The notes under the pieces are model-generated. The model searched no databases, was not told the origin of the DNA, and was given only the letters and a program-made list of their open reading frames with translations. From contig NC_060111.1 of the NCBI RefSeq assembly GCF_021155765.1, positions 6,048,481-6,112,480 on the forward strand: a DNA stretch of 64,000 nt. Direction: 5' to 3'. Of this stretch, positions 24,867-37,622 are shown in pieces. Made by a program: the position numbers and the translations under genes. Origin of the DNA: Diprion similis. Its lineage: Eukaryota > Arthropoda > Insecta > Hymenoptera > Diprionidae. Positions within the stretch are counted from its first letter, which is position 1. Each line of letters opens with the position of its first letter.

Positions 24867-26749
24867 TTAAGCAATATTATCAATTTCTTCGATGAACGTC
24901 CTGCACTTAGCTTTCAAAGTTTTGACTGCTTCCAGGAAGAGAACAGCGGGGGGCAAAGCACCGAGCGATTCAATGGTAACTAGATGATTGAAAAAATAAA
25001 AAAATCAATTCAATCAATATTATGGAACGAATGCCTGAAACTGCGATTGATAAGAAAAGTTTAAAGAAAGCAGACAAACTGTTATTACAAGACAAGAAAT
25101 TATTTACGTTTTGTACTTTTGGTATGAAAATTGTTTATAGCTAATCAACATGAAAACTTACAGATGAAGTGGTCAGGCACACGAGTCAGCTGAACGCATT
25201 CCTTGAGATCATTATGTCTGAATACATTTCTGGAGCAGCTATCGTACCGGGCATTTTTTACCCTAGCTTCGCGATCGTCTGGCCCATTTTTTTTATCTCG
25301 AACAATTTCAATCACTCCTGGACTAAAACAGCCCTTCAAGCGCTCAGCCATCTCCCCTCTGACCGGTTTCGTGAGTTTAATTTCAGGCAGCATTCTATAC
25401 GTAGCAGTGGCTGTATGATAAATGGAGAAGTATAATAATTGTATTTCCTTCTATTTCACTAATGCAATCAATTGAACAATCCGAAAATCTGATACAAACC
25501 TACTGGCGAAAATTTGGCGTGGTCTTTGCCGATTCCTTTAACTGCGTGCATGAAAGCATGTATTTCCTGACCAGGGCGCATTTTACATATTAATATGTCA
25601 CCTTCCAAAACGCCAAGCTGCTCTTCGCCTTTGGGATAAATTTCTGCCTGCTGTCCGAGTGGAACCCATTTCACATCTCTACTATAAACTGTAAGTATAA
25701 AAGATTAAGTTTTGTGTTACGATTCACAGCTTATAACTTGGTAAAATGTTCAAGATAGAGAGAAGTTTACTAAAATAAAACTTCACACAGCATTTAGAAA
25801 TAATGAATTGGGCGACCTTAATATTCACCATTGTCATTGATGTAAATATCCTCCGGTCTTCGAGAATCTTTACGGGGATGTGGGTTCAACGAACAAGTCA
25901 CCTTTAATTCATAACGCAAAGTGTCCTGATCGCTAGCATCTTCATCTTCACTCACTGGTTGTGCCGGATATTCAAACAAACGAGGATCTGCTCGTAAAGG
26001 CAATAATCCTAATCTGAATTCATGAAAATAGTTAGACCAATCTGTCTGCCTTCAAATATTTTCTGACAAACAAGTTCTTTGTAATGTATGTCAGTTGGCT
26101 GCTGTAATACATAGAGCAGTTTTCTTACACCTACCTATGAGCCAGAACTTCATCTTGGATTAGACTCGTGTTATTTCGTATGAAAACTTTTTCTATAGCC
26201 ATTGAAGGTACCTCGCTCAATAGAATTCTGCGAAATGCATTGGCCAAAGCTGGGGCGCAGCCAATTAAATCAAACTCTAACTCTCTCCCGTTATCTCCTT
26301 CTCTGATGATCTCCACCTTGAGGTTCTGTGTTGACAACAAAATAAATAATAAATACAAAAGTCATCGCATTCTCAGTGTATGAGCCCTGAATGATTTAAA
26401 TTAGCACTTATCGTTGGACACAAAAATGAATTTTGTGAAAGAAACAGTAGCCTTTTTGAATGCTACATATAAGAACGAATAGTTACAATTGACCTTAGAC
26501 TTATTATGTTGCGGTGACTAATTTTATCACTCTCCTAATTACCCACCTCTGCAAATTTCTCGATGCTCCATGATTCCCCTTTTTGAACGATGGAATGTTC
26601 CACAGCCTTAGTTAAAATGAATCGGTTTTAATTAACTGATGCAATACAATTAGTTTATGGGATACAATACATTGTTTATTATGAATGGTACTTACGTTCG
26701 AAATGGCGTATTCCTCTAAAATTATACGAGAAGAATCACCTTTCTGCAT
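24867..26749 (-). CDS. POLR1C: RNA polymerases I and III subunit RPAC1 (AC40)
   Basis: The alpha-like subunit shared by RNA polymerases I and III; it pairs with AC19 to seed assembly of both enzymes in the nucleus. Seven exons on the minus strand: 26749-26696, 26606-26547, 26325-26135, 26013-25829, 25688-25500, 25410-25162, 24979-24867; 1041 nt, 346 residues, the same length as the human protein. Diagnostic segments are [40 protein letters not shown], the loop with [20 protein letters not shown], and [16 protein letters not shown], which distinguish RPAC1 from RPB3. The exon 4/5 join uses the internal donor at 25828-25827: reading on through it meets a stop, whereas the join gives [12 protein letters not shown], as in the family. 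Head-to-head with POLE. Confidence 0.96.
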
Positions 26750-27085
26750 TTTCAGGTTGGTTTGTTGTCTTTTCCACTCTTCTATCCTCTCTACTCAGTA
26801 CCCACGTGGATATACAAAAGAGAAATAGAGGATGGGAAATGCGGTGGAGCGACAAAGACACGGATTTCTCGTAAATTCAATACACTTTTGGAACGCACCT
26901 AAAATCTAAAGATCTCGATGGATCGCCCCCTGCCCTGATCGCTTGAAACTTACAAAACAATTCGCGCCAAAAGCGGGGATTTCAGCGTTCAACCTCGAGG
27001 TTATAAGATTAATGTCAAACACACGACGTGCTCGTATTTTATCTATTTATTTAAAACTAAGTTCATCAAGCAAAAACTAAACACA
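26750..27085. promoter_or_regulatory. Bidirectional promoter, POLR1C / POLE
   Basis: Only 336 bp separate the two start codons, so both promoters and 5' leaders share this space. No TATA box is evident. An E2F-like site lies at 26961-26972. The left half is rich in GAGAGG/CCTCTC-type tracts. Confidence 0.8.
26961..26972. promoter_or_regulatory. E2F-like site
   Basis: TTCGCGCCAAAA on the plus strand, TTTTGGCGCGAA on the minus, fits the E2F/DP consensus TTTSSCGC at full core. It sits ~115 bp upstream of the POLE start codon. DNA polymerase epsilon is a known E2F-driven S-phase gene in animals; binding here is inferred from sequence only. Confidence 0.7.
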
Positions 27086-30000
27086 ATGTTTATTCAAAAT
27101 AAAAACAAGTTTCGCACACCCAAAGCGCCTGTCAACACCAACCAGTTTGGTCAAGAACCGAATGTACCGAGGTAAGTTTCATTATTCATACTAAAAGTAA
27201 TATTTACTCTAGTTTATTTTTATCTTTGTCAAAAGATACCATCAAAGATGCTGATTTTTTATGCAATGTTCGTTTCATGATTAAAATGTTCACTTATGTG
27301 CAGTAGAAATATGCCCGTCATTTGAGAAATCTAATGCCTGGTTTTGCTTCTACGATTCAGCTTTTACTTACTTTCTTAAACTTTGTTTACTATTTATTCG
27401 CAGAGAGGATTCAGCAGAGGGCCGTTTACGACAGTCAATAGAAAATGATAGAATCGATGAATTGTATGGCTTTGTTCGGGTCAACGATAGTAAGGAGCGC
27501 ACAGGTTTTCTGCTGAATATGCATTCAGTAAGTTTGGTTCTATTTTATGTTTTGCTTGCATATTGTACCTATTTGCACCCTGATAATAATCCGTCTGTTT
27601 CAATTTTTCATAATAGCTTTGTTTAGCATTCGTCGTATCAATCAAATTTAATCATTTCTTTTTCATTTTCTTATAGACCGAGGTGATAGAGGATGATAAG
27701 CATTTAGTAAGTGCAGTCGACTATTACTTTATGGAAGAAGATGGGACAAGATTTAAAATATCTCTGCCATATAATCCTTATTTTTACGTGCTATGTAAAA
27801 AGGATACTTTGCAAGAAGTGTCAACTTTTTTGACAAAAAAGTACCCTGGATTTTTGGCTAAAGTTTACCCATTGACAAAAGAAGACTTGGATCTGGTAAT
27901 TTACCAACATTATTTACAAAGTTGTAGTCACTTCAGTTTCAAAGATGTATTTAGATACCCAGGAAAAGTACATTTCGACCATCAGCAGCACTGAACCATT
28001 TTTTCTTCACAGCCAAATCACCTAATTGGATTGAAACAGAAGTACTTGAAACTAACTTTTACAAACATGACTGACCTGATCAAAGTACGGCGTGAAATAA
28101 TGTCTGCAGTTAAAAAGAATAAGGAACGTGAGAAGAGCCATACATATTACACGGAAATGTTGGCTAGTTCGTTGAATACACGTGACCATAACCCTGTAAA
28201 AAATTTAACCGATCATATGGATAACATTCTTGATATTCGGTGAGTAGCGCAGCCAACAAAAAGGGTACTCTTTGTAGTTTCGTAGACACTAGTTCTGATC
28301 AACGGATGTTACCTTCAATTTTTAGTGAGTACGATGTACCTTTTCATGTGAGGGTGTCCATAGATGTTAAAGTGTTTGTCGGAAAGTGGTATACAGTAAA
28401 ATCACGCCACACTGAACCACCTATCATCATATGTAGGGATGATATCATCGAGAGACCCGATCCTATAGTCTTGGCATATGATATTGAGACAACTAAATTA
28501 CCTTTAAAGTTTCCCGATGTCAATACCGATCAAATAATGATGATTTCGTACATGATTGATGGTCAGGTAAGGCAGAAAGTTCTTAGACATGAAGTTTAAA
28601 AAGCATTTCCGTTTTGATACCAGATTATTTTCAGGGATACTTGATTACGAACAGAGAAATTATATCGAAAGATATAGAGAGCTTTGAATACACTCCGAAG
28701 CCAGAATTTGAAGGATTTTTTACCATTTATAACGAACCAAATGAAGAAGCTGTTATCAGAAAGTTTTTTGCTCATATCAACGATGTCAAACCTCATATTT
28801 TTGTCACATACAACGGAGACTTTTTCGATTGGCCTTTTGTTGAGACCAGAGCAGCCATACATAATATAGACATGAAAAAAAAAATTGGTTTCTCTAAAAA
28901 TAAAGACGGAGTTTACACTTGTCGTCCAGCTATGCATATGGATTGTTTGTGGTACGTAAATAGAGTTTAATGTTGATTAATTATACAAATAATGCATATT
29001 GTGTTATGCATCTTAAAGAGTATTTAAAATTTTTTTTTCAATCTTAAGCTTATGTAAATATACAAACTTCGCATCTGTTACAGCTGGGTAAAGAGAGACT
29101 CGTACCTTCCTGTGGGATCGCAAAACTTGAAAGCTGTAGCTAAGGCAAAGTTGAGATATGATCCGGTTGAGTTAGACCCTGAAGAAATGTGTAGAATGGC
29201 ATGTGAGCAGCCGCATGTTCTTGCCAATTATTCGGTGTCAGATGCTGTCGCCACTTACTACCTTTATTTGAAATACGTGCATCCCTTTATTTTCGCATTG
29301 TGTACTATTATTCCAATGGAACCAGATGAGGTTTGCAGCATTTTTAGCTCAACGTTTAATTATCTGTTTCCAATGATACAGTATTAGTTTCTTACTGTTT
29401 ATATCATAATGTACAGGTATTGTTTTCACTCCTATCCGATTACTGTACATTGAAATAGAAATTGAAATCGGGTATTCTACATGTTGTAGGTCCTGAGGAA
29501 AGGATCTGGAACACTTTGCGAATCGCTCCTTATGGTTGAAGCATTTCACGCAAATATTATATTTCCGAATAAGCAAGAAACACAGTTAAATAAACTAACA
29601 GCAGACGGACATGTCTTGGATCAAGAAACCTATGTAGGAGGTCACGTTGAAGCTCTTGAATCTGGTGTATTTAGAGCTGACATTCCGTGTCGATTTAAAA
29701 TGGTCCCAGAAGCGTTTAACAAACTGATCGATGGTGTGGAAAGAGCTCTGAAACATTCTATAGAAGAAGAAGAAAAAATACCCCTAGAGAAAGTTACGAA
29801 TTTTGACGAAGTTGCTGAGAAGATTAAAGTCAAACTGAGAGCGCTCAGGGATCAGCCTCTCAGGATGGAGAATCCGGTGATCTATCACTTGGATGTTGGA
29901 GCCATGTATCCAAACATTATTTTGACCAATCGTCTACAGCCATCGGCGATGGTCGATGAAACTGTTTGTGCTGCCTGTGATTATAATAAATTGAATGCAG

Positions 30001-33000
30001 TCTGTCAACGAAATATGACATGGATGTGGAGAGGAGAACACAGTTAGTTTTCTTTGGATTGTTCTTGTTCAGACAAAATTGTTCTTTTCTCCCGATTTAA
30101 AGTTCAATTTTTATTAATATATCTCTTTCAGCGCCAGCGAGTCTGAGCGAGTTTCAAAGAATTCAGCAACAATTGGAAATAGAAAAATTTCCACCGCAAT
30201 TCCCTGGTGGACCTCAGAGGGCGTTTCATCAACTTTCTAAAGAAGATCAGGCAATGTACGAGAAGAAACGACTGACTGAATATTGCCGAAAGGCTTACAA
30301 GAAAACTAAAATAACGAGGATGGAAGAAAGGACGCAAACAGTGTGTCAGAAAGAGAACTCTTTCTACGTGGATACAGTCAGGGCGTTCAGAGATAGACGA
30401 TACGAATATAAGGCTCTGACGAAAGTTTCAAAGCAACAAGTCTCCGCTGCTGTAGCTAAGGGTGATGCTGGTGAAATTAAGTCCGCTAAGAACCGGGAAA
30501 TTCTGTACGACTCTTTACAGCTTGCTCATAAATGTATATTGAATTCTTTCTATGGATATGTTATGCGAAAAGGGTAAGTCTATTGTCCTTTATCACTTTG
30601 GCATCAATTCATTGTATTGATTCAATTGAATTATTATTATCATTCTCTGTCGTTTAGATCTCGATGGTACAGTATGGAAATGGGTGGCATTGTATGTTAT
30701 ACTGGGGCTCATATTATTAAGAAAGCTAGAGAGATAATTGAACAAGTTGGACGCCCCTTGGAACTCGACACTGATGGCATTTGGTGCGTTTTACCTGCTT
30801 CTTTTCCTGACAATGAAATCATCACAACAACGGATCAAAAGAAATCAAAAATCACAATATCATACCCAAATGCAGTGCTCAATTTCATGGTCAAGGTGAA
30901 ATTTCACACTGTATACATAGACTAATTCTGATCATTGTTTTTTTTTTTTTTTTTTTACCAATTCTGGTACTTGAGAATTATAAATAGAGATTTAGTACGA
31001 TCTCTGTATTCTTCCTTTTTACGTGAAATTTTACTCAACAGGATGAATTCACGAATCATGCTTATCACGATTTGGTTGACTCAGAGAATTTGGTTTATGA
31101 GGTCCGAAGTGAAAACTCGATATTCTTTGAAGTTGATGGTCCTTACTTAGCAATGGTTTTGCCAGCTTCAAAAGAAGAAGGAAAAAAGCTCAAGAAACGC
31201 TATGCTGTGTTTAACTTTGACGGTTCACTTGCTGAATTGAAAGGTTTTGAAGTGAAACGACGAGGAGAGCTTCAGCTGATCAAGATATTTCAGTCCTCTG
31301 TATTCGAATCGTTTCTAAAAGGTGACACCTTGGAGAAGTGTTATGCTTCGGTGGCCAAAATTGCTGATCACTGGCTTGAAGTTCTTTATACCAAGGTATG
31401 TTGACTATACAGTATAATAATACTTCATTCTTTATTTCGATTATGAGATAAAACGTAAACATAAACTTTAAGTGAAAATGTTGACACTTTTAATATTGTC
31501 CAGGGTGCGAATATGCCTGATACAGAGTTGTTTGATCTAATTTCGGAAAATAGATCTATGTCGCGTAAACTAGAAGATTACGGTGCTCAGAAATCAACTT
31601 CAATCTCGACTGCTAAGAGATTGGCTGAATTCTTAGGTGATCAGATGGTCAAGGATGCAGGTCTTGCCTGCAAATTCATCATATCAAAAAAACCTGAAGG
31701 TGCACCTGTTACAGAAAGGTATAATCCCGGTTTTTCTGATTATCATTATTTTATGGTATTACAAGGGATGAAATACTTGGACAGATTTGCATTTTTAACA
31801 TTAATTGTCATAATTTCAGAGCCATTCCATTAGCCATTTTCCAATCTGATCCTAACGTTAAGAGGCATTATTTGCGAAAGTGGCTTAAGGATCCATCGAT
31901 TCAAAATGCAGACATAAGAGATGTGTTGGACTGGACTTACTACATTGAAAGATTGGGCAGTACGATCCAAAAGATCATCACAATACCTGCAGCAATGCAA
32001 GGGGTCAGTGGGCTTCACTAATAATCTGATCAACTAATGTGTTAATTGCATTTAATACCATTTATTAATTGTGCCAGGTTGCAAATCCCGTTCCGAGAGT
32101 AAAGCATCCTGACTGGCTGCACAAGAAGATGCTGGAAAAGGATGACGTTCTTAAACAGAGACGAATCAATGAAATGTTTGTTATACAACCAAAGAAGGAC
32201 GCTACTCCTGATTCTGACAATGATTCAGATAGTAACGATGAACAAGAAGTCAGAGATATAGAAGATATAGCAGGTGGTTCAGGTGTTTTCAAAAAGCCAG
32301 TGGCGATGGTGAACAAGCGAAAAAGAGCTGCTTCGCAAGAAGAACATGAAAATGATCTAAATAGGAGCTGGAAAGAAGTCCTTGGCCCTCCTCCTTCATT
32401 GGGAAACACAATAGAAGAAAAGCAGGCCTGGATTGAGTATCAGAAAAAGAAATGGGCTTATCAAGCAAACCAGAGGAACGATCGTCGGAAGTCAAAGAGG
32501 AGTAAAGTAACGGAGGAAACCTCTCCGCTAGCAAGTTCCGCCGGTGTGGTAAGAAATGCTAATACTAGTACAATGGGCGGATTTCTACGTCGAGCGCAAA
32601 GGGCATTGTTCGATACTCCCTGGCAGATAATTGAAATAGCAGAAACTACTGAACCTGGTTTGTTCAGGTTGTGGGCGTTAGTGGGTCAAGAGTTACAACA
32701 GCTACGGTTGATAGTGCCTCGCATATTTTATGTAAACTCTCGCAAAGTTAGACCGGATCCGGCTGTGGAAGAACTATGGAGAAAGTGTTCAAGGATACTA
32801 CCTCGTTCTCGAATTGTGTACAATTTGTATCAGTACTCTGTACCGGAAAGTAACTATAAGAAACACGGTCCAGAACTTATGGCAGATTTATCAAGTCCCG
32901 ACATAGAAGGAATTTATGAAACTCAAATGCCGTTACAGTTCCGAGCTATATTGCAACTAGGATGCATTTGTGTCGTCGATCGGTCAGCGGCAGCTGCCAT

Positions 33001-35428
33001 TAAGACTGGAACGGATACTTTTCATCTTAATCAACTGCAGTTCAAAAGTATTGCCACCCAACCGTATCTTGAGCAAAAGCAAGTACTGAAACATATATTT
33101 TTGTATCACCACTGGTCTGCTGTCGGTCAGAAAGCAATGTGGGGTCTTTTTCTAGCTCCGACTAAAAGGGCTTACATCTTTGTTCTCGACTCCGTTAGGA
33201 CAAATCAAATGCCAAATATGAACACGTTATATGTCTCTGAAAGAAATAACATGCTGAACAGCGATATACAGAAATATGTCAAGAATTTGCCCGACGAGAT
33301 CCAGTTCAATGTCAGGGTCGAAACGGACTTGAAACAGGTTCAGCGTTTGGTACAAAGTGCGCTCCAGGCCTATAAAAACGAGAAGAAAGGGCCTACATTA
33401 CTCGCGATTCAATCACCAATGGATATTTCCGTATTGTCACGGCAAATGCCGGTCTTGACTGAATTTCCAATGGTTAATACGCACATACAAGATATGGAAA
33501 ATTTGTACAGCACTTTGGACTGGCAAAGAGTAGGCGCGAAAGCTATGATTCGCCACTATCTGAAGTCCGACCAAATCCTCGACCTCATGACTCAACAGTG
33601 CCGCTACTTTCACGCTCCGATTGGTAATCTACCGGCGGATCCAACTATATTTGGTGCAGACTTATTTTATGCCAGACACTTGCAGAAACACAATTTCGTT
33701 TTATGGTGTTCACCCACAGAAAGGCCCGATTTAGGCGGCAGCGAAAACGACGATAATAGGTTGTTGACTGATTTTGAAGAGAGCTCGAGTTGCGCGGCTA
33801 ACAATGCAGGCACTTATTCCAGCACCTGCGTTGAGTTGGATGTTGAAAGCTTGGCAGTAAATACACTGCTCCAATGTCATCGTGTCAACGATATAGAAGG
33901 AACCAGTACGTTTGTCGCCTTTGACAATATGCCTCAAGCTTCCCTGCAGGAAATAGTCTCCGGAGGAGCTGGAATAGCGGCTATTCCAAGTTACGACGAG
34001 ACCGCTCTCTGCAGTGCAGCATTTAAGGTTCTTAAAACAATGGTAAATTCGTGGTTGCGAGACATATCAGAGTACCGAAACGTGTTTGCCGATTATCAGG
34101 TGATTCACTTCTACCGATGGCTCAGGTCACCTAGTGCGTTACTATACGATCCAGCGCTGCGTAGGACCCTTCATAACTTGATGAAAAAATTGTTTATTCA
34201 ACTGGTCGCGGAGTTCAGAAGACTAGGCTCAATCATCATATTTGCTAACTTTAACAAAATCATTCTGTGCTCAAAGAAGCGGCTGATATCAGATGCGCTT
34301 GGGTACGTTGATTTCGTTGTAAAATCCATTAAGAATAAGGAGCTGTTTCACAGCATCGAAATAACTTACCAACAGTGTTGGGAGTACCTGATTTGGCTAG
34401 ATTTACCGAATCACGCTGGCGTGAAGGGGAAGATTCCGGACGAGTTGAGGGGTAACCAGTATGTTCCTGACACAGATCCGGATGAAGAGGATGATGATGA
34501 CGGCCCAGAGATAATAATGAATTGGAATCTCATTGAGTATTTACCGGAGGAGGCGGCATGCCAGGCAAGCTTCAATGCGATCATAGCTGGATACATTAGT
34601 GCAGTTTATCAGTACATGAGTGAAAGCGAATCGTCAGATGCGACGCCAAGACGTAGGAAAGGTAAAAACAGCAGTCTCAGTCAGACGTTGACTGCACCAC
34701 TTGGACTTGGAGCTCTTGAGAACACAGCAGAGTTTGCCAAGAAATTAATATCTGGTGAAATGTCGCACAAATTGTTTCAAATAGTGCAAAAGATTCACAA
34801 GAAACTGCCGGAGAAAGTTTTAACGCTCGAGGAGAATCCTTACCTTGATTTTGGCGATGCCGAATCAAAGAAAATTAATCCAGCTCTTGAACTGGTCAAA
34901 TCTATATGCAAGGTTCTATCCTTGGACAAAGAAGTCGAAGAAGAAGTGCATACTTTGCAAAGAAACTTATTGCGCTTAATAGGAGTCGGGAATTTCAGCG
35001 ACAGCGCGGAATGGAGCGATCCATGTATCTCCTTCACTTTGCCCGAGGTGATATGCAAAGCTTGCTATCACACTCGCGATATTGATTTATGCAAGGATAA
35101 CGATCGCGCGTTCGAGAATAATAGGCACGTGTGGAAATGTCCGCTCTGCGAAACCAGCTATGATAATGCAGAGATTGAATTTTCACTCATAGATACGCTG
35201 AACAGAAAGTGTATGGGATATATACTGCAAGACTTACAATGCACGAAATGTAACCAAATAAAAAGAGAAAACATGAATGAATATTGCTCTTGTGCTGGGA
35301 AGTACAGAACTCTCATTCCGAAACGTGAGCTTGTAAGATTCGCGAAGACGGCCAAATCAATAGCTATTAAATTTGGAATGCCTATTCTCGCAGAGACTGT
35401 TCAAAACACTCATCTAATAACAAGTTGA
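27086..35428 (+). CDS. POLE: DNA polymerase epsilon catalytic subunit
   Basis: Leading-strand replicative polymerase with 3'-5' proofreading. Fourteen exons: 27086-27171, 27404-27527, 27677-27895, 28013-28239, 28326-28566, 28635-28951, 29084-29330, 29490-30042, 30132-30573, 30658-30895, 31042-31395, 31504-31718, 31820-32003, 32078-35428; 6798 nt, 2265 residues (human 2286). Proofreading acids are present: DIE at 271-273 (Exo I), NGDFFD with Asp364 (Exo II), and VSDAVATYY near 458 (Exo III). Polymerase motifs: [10 protein letters not shown] with Asp622 (A), [15 protein letters not shown] (B), LELDTDGIW with Asp856 (C). The last exon (3351 nt, residues 1150-2265) encodes the inactivated B-family second half and the C-terminal cysteine modules (CKAC...CPLC and CTKC...CSC) that bind subunit B. 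All catalytic residues expected are intact. An acidic stretch, [14 protein letters not shown], lies in the C-terminal half. Confidence 0.97.
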
Positions 35429-35964
35429 ACGGTAATGACTGATTGTTTATCTTTAATACACGTTAACTTTGTAAACAAAATTTTTACGATTGTGAATACA
35501 TTATATTTTATGAATTGCAGTGTTTCTTTTGAATTTACATAAAGTAATGGTGGTTCAAGTATAGATGATCCGGACAAATCCTAATCATACTCCATTTCCC
35601 CAAAACGGATTACACGTAAAGGTACATCATTTCTGTGCAACTTGTAATTGCTCTTGAAAATAACTATACCAAATTTATCTTAAAATTTATATTTTTTTCT
35701 ATTCAAACAAATAGTGTGTGAATGGCAACGTGAACCACTGGTTAAAAAAACGAAGACATTCGACAAGGTAACTATGGATAGTTTTTGTCATCTCTAAACT
35801 CATGGATTCCAGTAATTAATATTTTTCGTGGATATTTTAGATTTGCTCAATGTTACAAAGAATTTTCTCTGTTATCACGATTTACTATTTCGATATTACA
35901 ATGTGTGTACAGTTGTGGAAATTACATTTATATCTACAGTAATTTATTGAATATGTAGATACAT
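35429..35964. other. Convergent gap, POLE and CF6
   Basis: The 3' regions of POLE (+) and ATP synthase coupling factor 6 (-) share this 536 bp AT-rich stretch. TTTATT at 35943-35948 is AATAAA on the minus strand, only ~17 bp after the CF6 stop. No clear poly-A signal for POLE was found, and no other gene. Confidence 0.55.
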
Positions 35965-36522
35965 TTACTTAGTCTGGAGATTGATGGGGTCCACTTTGGG
36001 TTCTGAAAAAATGAAACAATATTAATTTAAAGTTATCAACAACTATGATTGCATGCTTTGCAGATCCGATTGGTTGTTACGTTCATTTAGAAAATCTTAC
36101 AACTGAGTAAAACGTGATTCCACAACGTACCATCGAATTTGAACCGTGGGAATTCAGTCAAGTCTACTCCACCGCCACCGCCAGCTTGATTTGCCGCTTT
36201 CTCCAGCTCTGATTGCAGCTCTCTAATCGTTTCGGGAGCAGCATCTACAAGTGTTTTGCTGCCTCTGAATGGCGTGTAAAGAAAATTCACAGGTAAGTCG
36301 AGTCGTTATATTCAGCTGCGTATTTGCTTTACGGTATTCATTGAAAACAGATCCAGTCAGGCAAACTTACGTGTTCTTGGACCTGTATTCTCGAATTTTG
36401 TCAATGAAAAGTTGCTGAATCGGGTCGCTGGCCTTTTGGAGAGCTGGGGCCAAAATTCCAACATTACGTTTCAGGACCTTAGGGACCTCCTTGAGTCCGG
36501 TAGCAAGGCGGGAGCTCAGCAT
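35965..36522 (-). CDS. ATPsynCF6: ATP synthase-coupling factor 6, mitochondrial
   Basis: Subunit F6 of the peripheral stalk of mitochondrial F1Fo ATP synthase, which holds F1 against rotation. Three exons on the minus strand: 36522-36371, 36264-36131, 36002-35965; 324 nt, 107 residues, the usual size. Residues 1-~32 are basic and hydroxylated with no acidic residue until Glu12 (MLSSRLATGL start), as in a mitochondrial targeting presequence. The family core is KASDPIQQLFIDKIREYRSK, then KTLVDAAPETIRELQSELEK and, after a Gly-rich insert (QAGGGGGVD), FPRFKFDGEPKVDPI near the C-terminus. The last exon codes only 12 residues (EPKVDPINLQTK, counting the split codon) and was found by phase. The five-glycine run is a small lineage feature. 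Confidence 0.94.
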
Positions 36523-37119
36523 GGTTGTCTAATAAAATTGATAATGTAAATATGCAAGTTTTTTTTTTTTTCTTTTTCCATATATTTCTACTGCATGACC
36601 CGGTCAAAAGTACCGAGTCAACGTCACTCTGAATGTGTGTATTTTATTCCCGAATTTTCCAGTCTACGTTTCTCGGATAAATAAAAGTCGCTATTATATA
36701 ACAAAATATATAACTGATGTTTATAGGTTATGGTTTAATCAATATCTAAGAATTTGAAGACAACAGAAGATCACAGTGACACGATAAAATGCGTAGATGA
36801 AATAGATCCCTCGATTACTTGACTTCAAAATCTGTCATTCCTGGATCAAATTTCTCCAGATCAAACTTACGTTTTACCAGTTTTATCCGCGAAGAGCTTT
36901 TAGAGAAAATTGACGAAAATCAGCTGCGCCTAGCAGAAATGGCTGGGATTATCGCAACTGTTGACTTCCGGCGGTACGAAAAAAGTGTAAAAAATCTTTT
37001 CAAATTGACAAATGGCAATATTTACCGTTCGAAGCCGGTAAAAATAAAATAAATGAAATATTTGCAAGTATTTTCTCGAACCGTTCTCAACCCTGTCGCT
37101 AAATTGTTATATATTTTCC
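36523..37119. other. Upstream of CF6, no gene seen
   Basis: This should hold the CF6 promoter. A 77-codon plus-strand frame at 36819-37052 has no recognisable domain, and its composition does not stand out. It is left uncalled. Confidence 0.5.
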
Positions 37120-37340
37120 GCGTTAGTTACCGACTTGACTAGCGCAGTGAATTCAAATACGTTAGTCGGAGCTTCTCGGCCAATAGGAAACGCCGAATGG
37201 CCGCCAAACAGCTCCGAGAGACTCGACCAATCGCGACGGCGATCAAAAGGCTGCCCAACCAACGAGTGATCGCGGCAGTTTTCCCCGGCCGAGAGGCGAT
37301 CCGTATTTAGTTTCATTCATGAACGTCGAGACACACGCAG
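37120..37340 (+). promoter_or_regulatory. CpG-rich promoter-like block
   Basis: A sharp rise in G+C and CpG within AT-rich surroundings, with two CCAAT motifs (near 37180 and 37227, in GGCCAATAGG and GACCAATCG) and several CGGCGA/GCCGCC-type words. It precedes a possible leader exon and lies ~12.4 kb upstream of the only coding exon in the right half. The direction is inferred from that layout; it could also serve CF6 on the other strand. Confidence 0.45.
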
Positions 37341-37622
37341 CCATAATATTTAATCTGTAATCTGTATTGTGTAGGTACGGTGTGCAACGCGTAGTGGGTG
37401 CTCGATGTGCGTGCGCCCCGTGGCTAAGAAGTTTAACTTACACGTGATAATATAAGCAGGCCGTTTTGCCGATTGTGTATTGAAGTTTTCCGTTCCAATT
37501 AAAGCCGCATATCACTGGTTATAATTAATATTTTGTGTGTTTCGTGCGTGGTTTTGTTCTGTTCTCTTGTTTACTATTCTCTCGGCCTCGTGACACGGAC
37601 CAACCGCTTCGAAACTCCACAG
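37341..37622 (+). other. Possible 5' leader exon with splice donor
   Basis: A mixed-composition, non-repetitive stretch ending CTCCACAG followed by GTATGT at 37623-37628, a good donor. It has no long open frame, as expected of a 5' UTR. It is offered as a candidate first exon of the gene that owns the exon at 49690-49796. The start is not determined. Confidence 0.3.

Noticed and set aside
36819-37052. 77-codon plus-strand frame between CF6 and the CpG-rich block
   Set aside because: No domain, no splice context and ordinary intergenic composition; length is within chance for this base content.
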